DNA of 31,170 bases, taken from IMG/VR virus record IMGVR_UViG_3300043570_002173, positions 1-31,170 of that record; one strand, 5' to 3'. Shown piece by piece: positions 28,940 to 31,170 of the stretch (positions are counted from its first letter, which is position 1; every line of letters starts with the position of its first letter). This DNA comes from a virus. A model generated the notes under the pieces. It was given only the letters and a program-made list of their open reading frames with translations, was not told where the DNA came from and made no database searches. Both the position numbers and the translations under genes were made by a program.

Positions 28940-29411
28940 ACCATAAAGGAATTTCTCTACCAGTCCATTTAGCAAAATCTTTCTTATATATAATATAGTA
29001 TTTTCTGTAAGATTCTACTACCTCACCATTTATTTTACATTCGTCATTCATTGCCAATGGAAAAGGTGTGATATCACCAATCTCTTTAATATTAGGGATA
29101 TTTAACATACACCACTCGATCACATCCTGTGATTTATGTCTCTTACCATATCTATATGTATATTCTTTACATAGTTCGATACCTAAATCACATAACCATA
29201 CATAATTCTCAACACAACCCCTTACCCAAATAGAACATGGGTGATTCCTATGAGATAACTTATATGGTACTTCTATGTCACTTACACTGTTTGTCATATG
29301 GTGTACACCGCAGAGTAACTGTGCAGTCTCTAAAATCATTTTAACAACATGTTTATCACAATGCATTTGTGCACATTTTTTTGTGTCGTAATCTAAAACA
29401 AAAATATTCAT
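28884..29411 (-). CDS. Conserved phage protein with HCDKHVVKM motif (175 aa)
   Basis: I start at the internal Met (29411, MNIFVLDYDTKKCAQ) because this matches the conserved beginning seen in T4-like marine phages. The motif HCDKHVVKMILETAQLL, then YKLSHRNHPCSIWVR, YVWLCDLGIELCKEY and YRYGKRHKS define a conserved but, to my knowledge, functionally unassigned family rich in His and Cys. Several His/Cys/Asp could bind metal. The final residues overlap the end of the GAF-like gene on the other strand. Confidence 0.75.
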   Translation of the reverse strand: MNIFVLDYDTKKCAQMHCDKHVVKMILETAQLLCGVHHMTNSVSDIEVPYKLSHRNHPCSIWVRGCVENYVWLCDLGIELCKEYTYRYGKRHKSQDVIEWCMLNIPNIKEIGDITPFPLAMNDECKINGEVVESYRKYYIIYKKDFAKWTGREIPLWFTPSDDSSKHHQEKILVS

Positions 29412-29460
29412 AAATTTTTTATTCGAAGTTAATAAAAAAAACAATATAAAAAAAATATAT

Positions 29461-29492
29461 GTTGATTTTATTAAATAAATTTTTTATACTTA
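29461..29492 (+). promoter_or_regulatory. Bacteroidetes-type promoter at the start of the small-gene string
   Basis: GTTG (29461-29464), 20 bases, TATACTTA (29485-29492). The ATG at 29496 follows at once, implying a leaderless message. Confidence 0.6.
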
Positions 29493-29495
29493 CTT

Positions 29496-29915
29496 ATGGA
29501 AAATGAATATCTAATTAATGCCTTAAAAAAACATTTAGGTAAAGAACATACTTTAGATGAGGAATACTTAACTACTTTACGTAAAAAAATAAATGATATT
29601 AAGGATCAAAGAGTCAATATTGATCACATTTTTGATCAATTAAAAGTTAGCATTATAAAGAGTAGTTCCCACTTATTAATAGAAAAAGTACATAGAGGGG
29701 ATAAAGAAGGTCCATTAATTATATTAAATAATACTAGAGATAGAACTGTATTTTATGATTTTGTGGAGTTAATGAATAATCTACTAGTGTCATATGAAAG
29801 TTATTATCAGAATTATGAAATGAATAGTTCGGAACTTTTAGAGTGTAAAGAAAGGTTGGGACTGAATGATCATAAATTACATAAATTAATTAATGAAATA
29901 AATTTGGATAATTAG
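29496..29915 (+). CDS. Hypothetical helical protein (139 aa)
   Basis: Predicted mostly alpha-helical, charged, with no Cys-based motif. No family recognised. Its promoter sits 3 bases before the ATG. The next gene has its own promoter within the end of this one, so expression may differ between them. Confidence 0.6.
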   Translation: MENEYLINALKKHLGKEHTLDEEYLTTLRKKINDIKDQRVNIDHIFDQLKVSIIKSSSHLLIEKVHRGDKEGPLIILNNTRDRTVFYDFVELMNNLLVSYESYYQNYEMNSSELLECKERLGLNDHKLHKLINEINLDN

Positions 29916-29934
29916 AAAATTATTTTTATATTTG
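29903..29934 (+). promoter_or_regulatory. Bacteroidetes-type promoter before 29951
   Basis: TTTG (29903-29906), 20 bases, TATATTTG (29927-29934), a perfect pair of boxes; ATG at 29951. Confidence 0.8.
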
Positions 29935-29950
29935 TCTAAAACCTTTTGAT

Positions 29951-30223
29951 ATGGATGTTCTTAATCTTAAAAATATGGATAAATTTTTGGATAATAATTT
30001 TATCCCTTTGTTTGACAATAATGGGTTACCTTCAAAAATAAAAATGTCTTTGACAGAAGAAACATTTGATATTACTACACAGTTTGGTAGAAATATATTA
30101 ATCAGGTTAATAAATCGTGATCTTTCTAATTTAGGGATACACCAATCTTACTGTATAACAATTTCAAACTTATATGTGACAAAATTATATGAGGAGTATA
30201 AAAAATTAGTTTTGGCATTATGA
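29951..30223 (+). CDS. Hypothetical protein (90 aa)
   Basis: Small soluble protein with alternating hydrophobic positions; no recognised motif. First gene of a chain of five that overlap or nearly overlap (ATGA with the next), followed by a membrane peptide and an IMP dehydrogenase-like gene, all apparently under the promoter just upstream. Confidence 0.6.
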   Translation: MDVLNLKNMDKFLDNNFIPLFDNNGLPSKIKMSLTEETFDITTQFGRNILIRLINRDLSNLGIHQSYCITISNLYVTKLYEEYKKLVLAL

Positions 30224-30522
30224 AAGATTTTTATGTTAGTAATGGGGACGATCAAAAAATTTTTCTTCAAGATAATAAATGGTTAATATGTTCATTAATT
30301 GTAGAGGGTGTTAAAAAATCAATAGAGGAGAATTTAGAGTCTTTAATTATTTTTAGAGTAATTAACCCTTTAGAGAATACTATGTTAACAACAGAACTAA
30401 AAAAGAGTGACTGGACGAATAGTTTAAATAAATGTCTATCTTATTACGAATCTATAGAAGAATATGAAATGTGTGATAAGATAATAACATTATTAAAAAT
30501 AATTGAAGATGGAACTTCTTAA
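30220..30522 (+). CDS. Hypothetical protein (100 aa)
   Basis: Overlaps the previous stop by ATGA and the next start by 14 bases. The C-terminal half reads SLNKCLSYYESIEEYEMCDK and IITLLKIIED, a pattern of paired helices also seen in the next gene (short helices with Cys), so a distant relationship between the two is possible. Function unknown. Confidence 0.6.
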   Translation: MKDFYVSNGDDQKIFLQDNKWLICSLIVEGVKKSIEENLESLIIFRVINPLENTMLTTELKKSDWTNSLNKCLSYYESIEEYEMCDKIITLLKIIEDGTS

Positions 30523-30685
30523 ACAAATAGAGGCAAAACAGAAATGTGTTTCGGTGATACAGAGTTGTGTGAAAGAGTGCCATTTTGAATCCGCCAAAAA
30601 TTATGTGAATCTTTATTATATAAAATTTGAGGATTTTTTAGGTTACAATGAATTAATAAGAATGATAAACAAAAAGTATGAGTAA
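30509..30685 (+). CDS. Hypothetical small helical protein (58 aa)
   Basis: ATG 30509 is chosen over the TTG at 30503. Product starts MELLKQIEAKQKCVSVI and is helical with two Cys. The overlap of 14 bases with the gene before and 8 with the gene after indicates translational coupling. Confidence 0.55.
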   Translation: MELLKQIEAKQKCVSVIQSCVKECHFESAKNYVNLYYIKFEDFLGYNELIRMINKKYE

Positions 30686-30881
30686 AGAAAAAACAATTAG
30701 AGTGTGTACGGGTATCGGAATGAATATGTTCTTTCCTGATTATGTAGAAATCAAAATTCCAGCAAGTAATGGAGTTTTTGAAGAAATGAGAATGATATTT
30801 CCAGCAAACGTTGAAGGAAGTGAAGAATTCAATGGTACAAATAAAAAAGTAAAACGTAAAAAAACTAAAACAGATGAGTAA
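30678..30881 (+). CDS. Hypothetical basic-tailed protein (67 aa)
   Basis: A small beta-type domain (IRVCTGIGMNMFFPDYVEIKI) ends in a Lys-rich tail (KKVKRKKTKTDE). No family recognised. Both ends overlap neighbours, the 3' end by 8 bases. Confidence 0.55.
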   Translation: MSKEKTIRVCTGIGMNMFFPDYVEIKIPASNGVFEEMRMIFPANVEGSEEFNGTNKKVKRKKTKTDE

Positions 30882-31029
30882 AATATTATTTTGGGGGTTA
30901 AAAATAATTTCTGTTATATTTTTAATTATACCTATAATATTATGTTTACCTGGTGTAATATTTCATGTCTTATCGGAAGAGTGGGGCGAATATATATCAG
31001 AAAATAACAATGAAAAAATGATTGAATAA
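30874..31029 (+). CDS. Small membrane protein (51 aa)
   Basis: ATG 30874 lies inside the end of the previous gene; the 51-codon frame ends TAA at 31027. MSKILFWGLKIISVIFLIIP opens a single hydrophobic span (about residues 4-31) followed by an acidic tail. One base separates it from the ATG of the next gene. Function unknown. Confidence 0.5.
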   Translation: MSKILFWGLKIISVIFLIIPIILCLPGVIFHVLSEEWGEYISENNNEKMIE

Positions 31030-31030
31030 A

Positions 31031-31170
31031 ATGAAAAGTCAGGATAAATTAAAAGTGGAAAAATCTTTAACATATGACGATGTATTATTAGTTCCTAAGT
31101 ACTCAGACATTAGTAGTAGATCACATATTAGATTAGAAACTAAAGTTAGTAGAAGATATGGTTTATTAAC
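31031..31170 (+). CDS. guaB: IMP dehydrogenase / GMP reductase-like protein, 5' part only
   Basis: The visible 46 residues include EKSLTYDDVLLVPKYSDISS followed by L-x-T-x-V-S-R, the well-known N-terminus of the IMPDH/GMP reductase family (T-(F/Y)-DDVLL-x-P). The catalytic Cys loop lies beyond the window, so IMPDH and GMP reductase cannot be separated. IMPDH makes XMP for guanine nucleotides; a phage copy would raise dGTP supply or feed a modified-purine route. It ends the chain of small co-oriented genes. Confidence 0.85.
   Translation, partial: MKSQDKLKVEKSLTYDDVLLVPKYSDISSRSHIRLETKVSRRYGLL

Overview
The window looks like part of the genome of a large, AT-rich, tailed double-stranded DNA phage infecting a member of the Bacteroidetes, probably Flavobacteria-like. 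The phage reading rests on several things: densely packed small genes with ATGA/TGATG junctions, a tRNA cluster, T4-type RNA ligase, DUF3310, DUF932 and YspA-like genes, and a run of genes with T4-like capsid-targeting leaders. The Bacteroidetes reading rests on a repeated promoter of the form TTG/TTTG, then exactly 20 bases, then TAnnTTTR, on A-rich leaders without Shine-Dalgarno sequences, and on a phage-encoded Bacteroidetes-type ribosomal protein bS21. No integrase, transposase or rRNA is visible.

Layout. 1-548 is the end of an SPFH/prohibitin-like gene, closed by a terminator. 590-3720 is an RNA-rich region. It has ordinary tRNAs (Leu UAA, Arg UCU, Asp GUC, Glu UUC, Met/Ile CAU), a degenerate Met-like tRNA, and six tRNA-like RNAs. 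Five of those six keep good acceptor, D and T arms but have an enlarged or rebuilt middle; the sixth keeps only the acceptor and T arms. Between the tRNAs lie five stretches of structured RNA, four of them closed by a terminal helix; two share a hairpin with compensatory base changes. Each of the first four tRNA-like RNAs is followed 15-16 bases later by the start codon of a small ORF.

3797-10120 carries an RNA end-processing set: CCA-adding enzyme, T4 Rnl1-type RNA ligase, two calcineurin-like phosphoesterases and an N4BP2/Pnk-like P-loop kinase, mixed with small membrane and unknown proteins. A SlyD-type prolyl isomerase and a thioredoxin follow, each with a terminator.

11346-13689 and 18030-24131 encode mostly acidic, poorly conserved proteins. 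Ten begin with a short leader of the form MK-x-x-(I/L)-(T/S)-E or MKL-x-K-L-I-(S/T)-E-N. This matches the rule for T4 internal head proteins: a capsid-targeting sequence cut after (L/I)-x-E by the prohead protease. I infer a large set of proteins packaged in the head and possibly injected into the host. Between the two blocks lie an M20-like peptidase, a nucleotidyltransferase/PcfJ-like fusion, and a minus-strand bS21-ferritin operon.

24182-31170 holds small accessory genes (DUF3310, YspA-like SLOG, DUF932, membrane-anchored GAF-like, a HAD_SAK fusion on the minus strand), a string of tiny overlapping genes, and the start of an IMP dehydrogenase/GMP reductase-like gene cut by the window end.

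The most interesting signals are the interrupted tRNA-like array next to an RNA repair/splicing-type enzyme set, and the capsid-targeting leader family.
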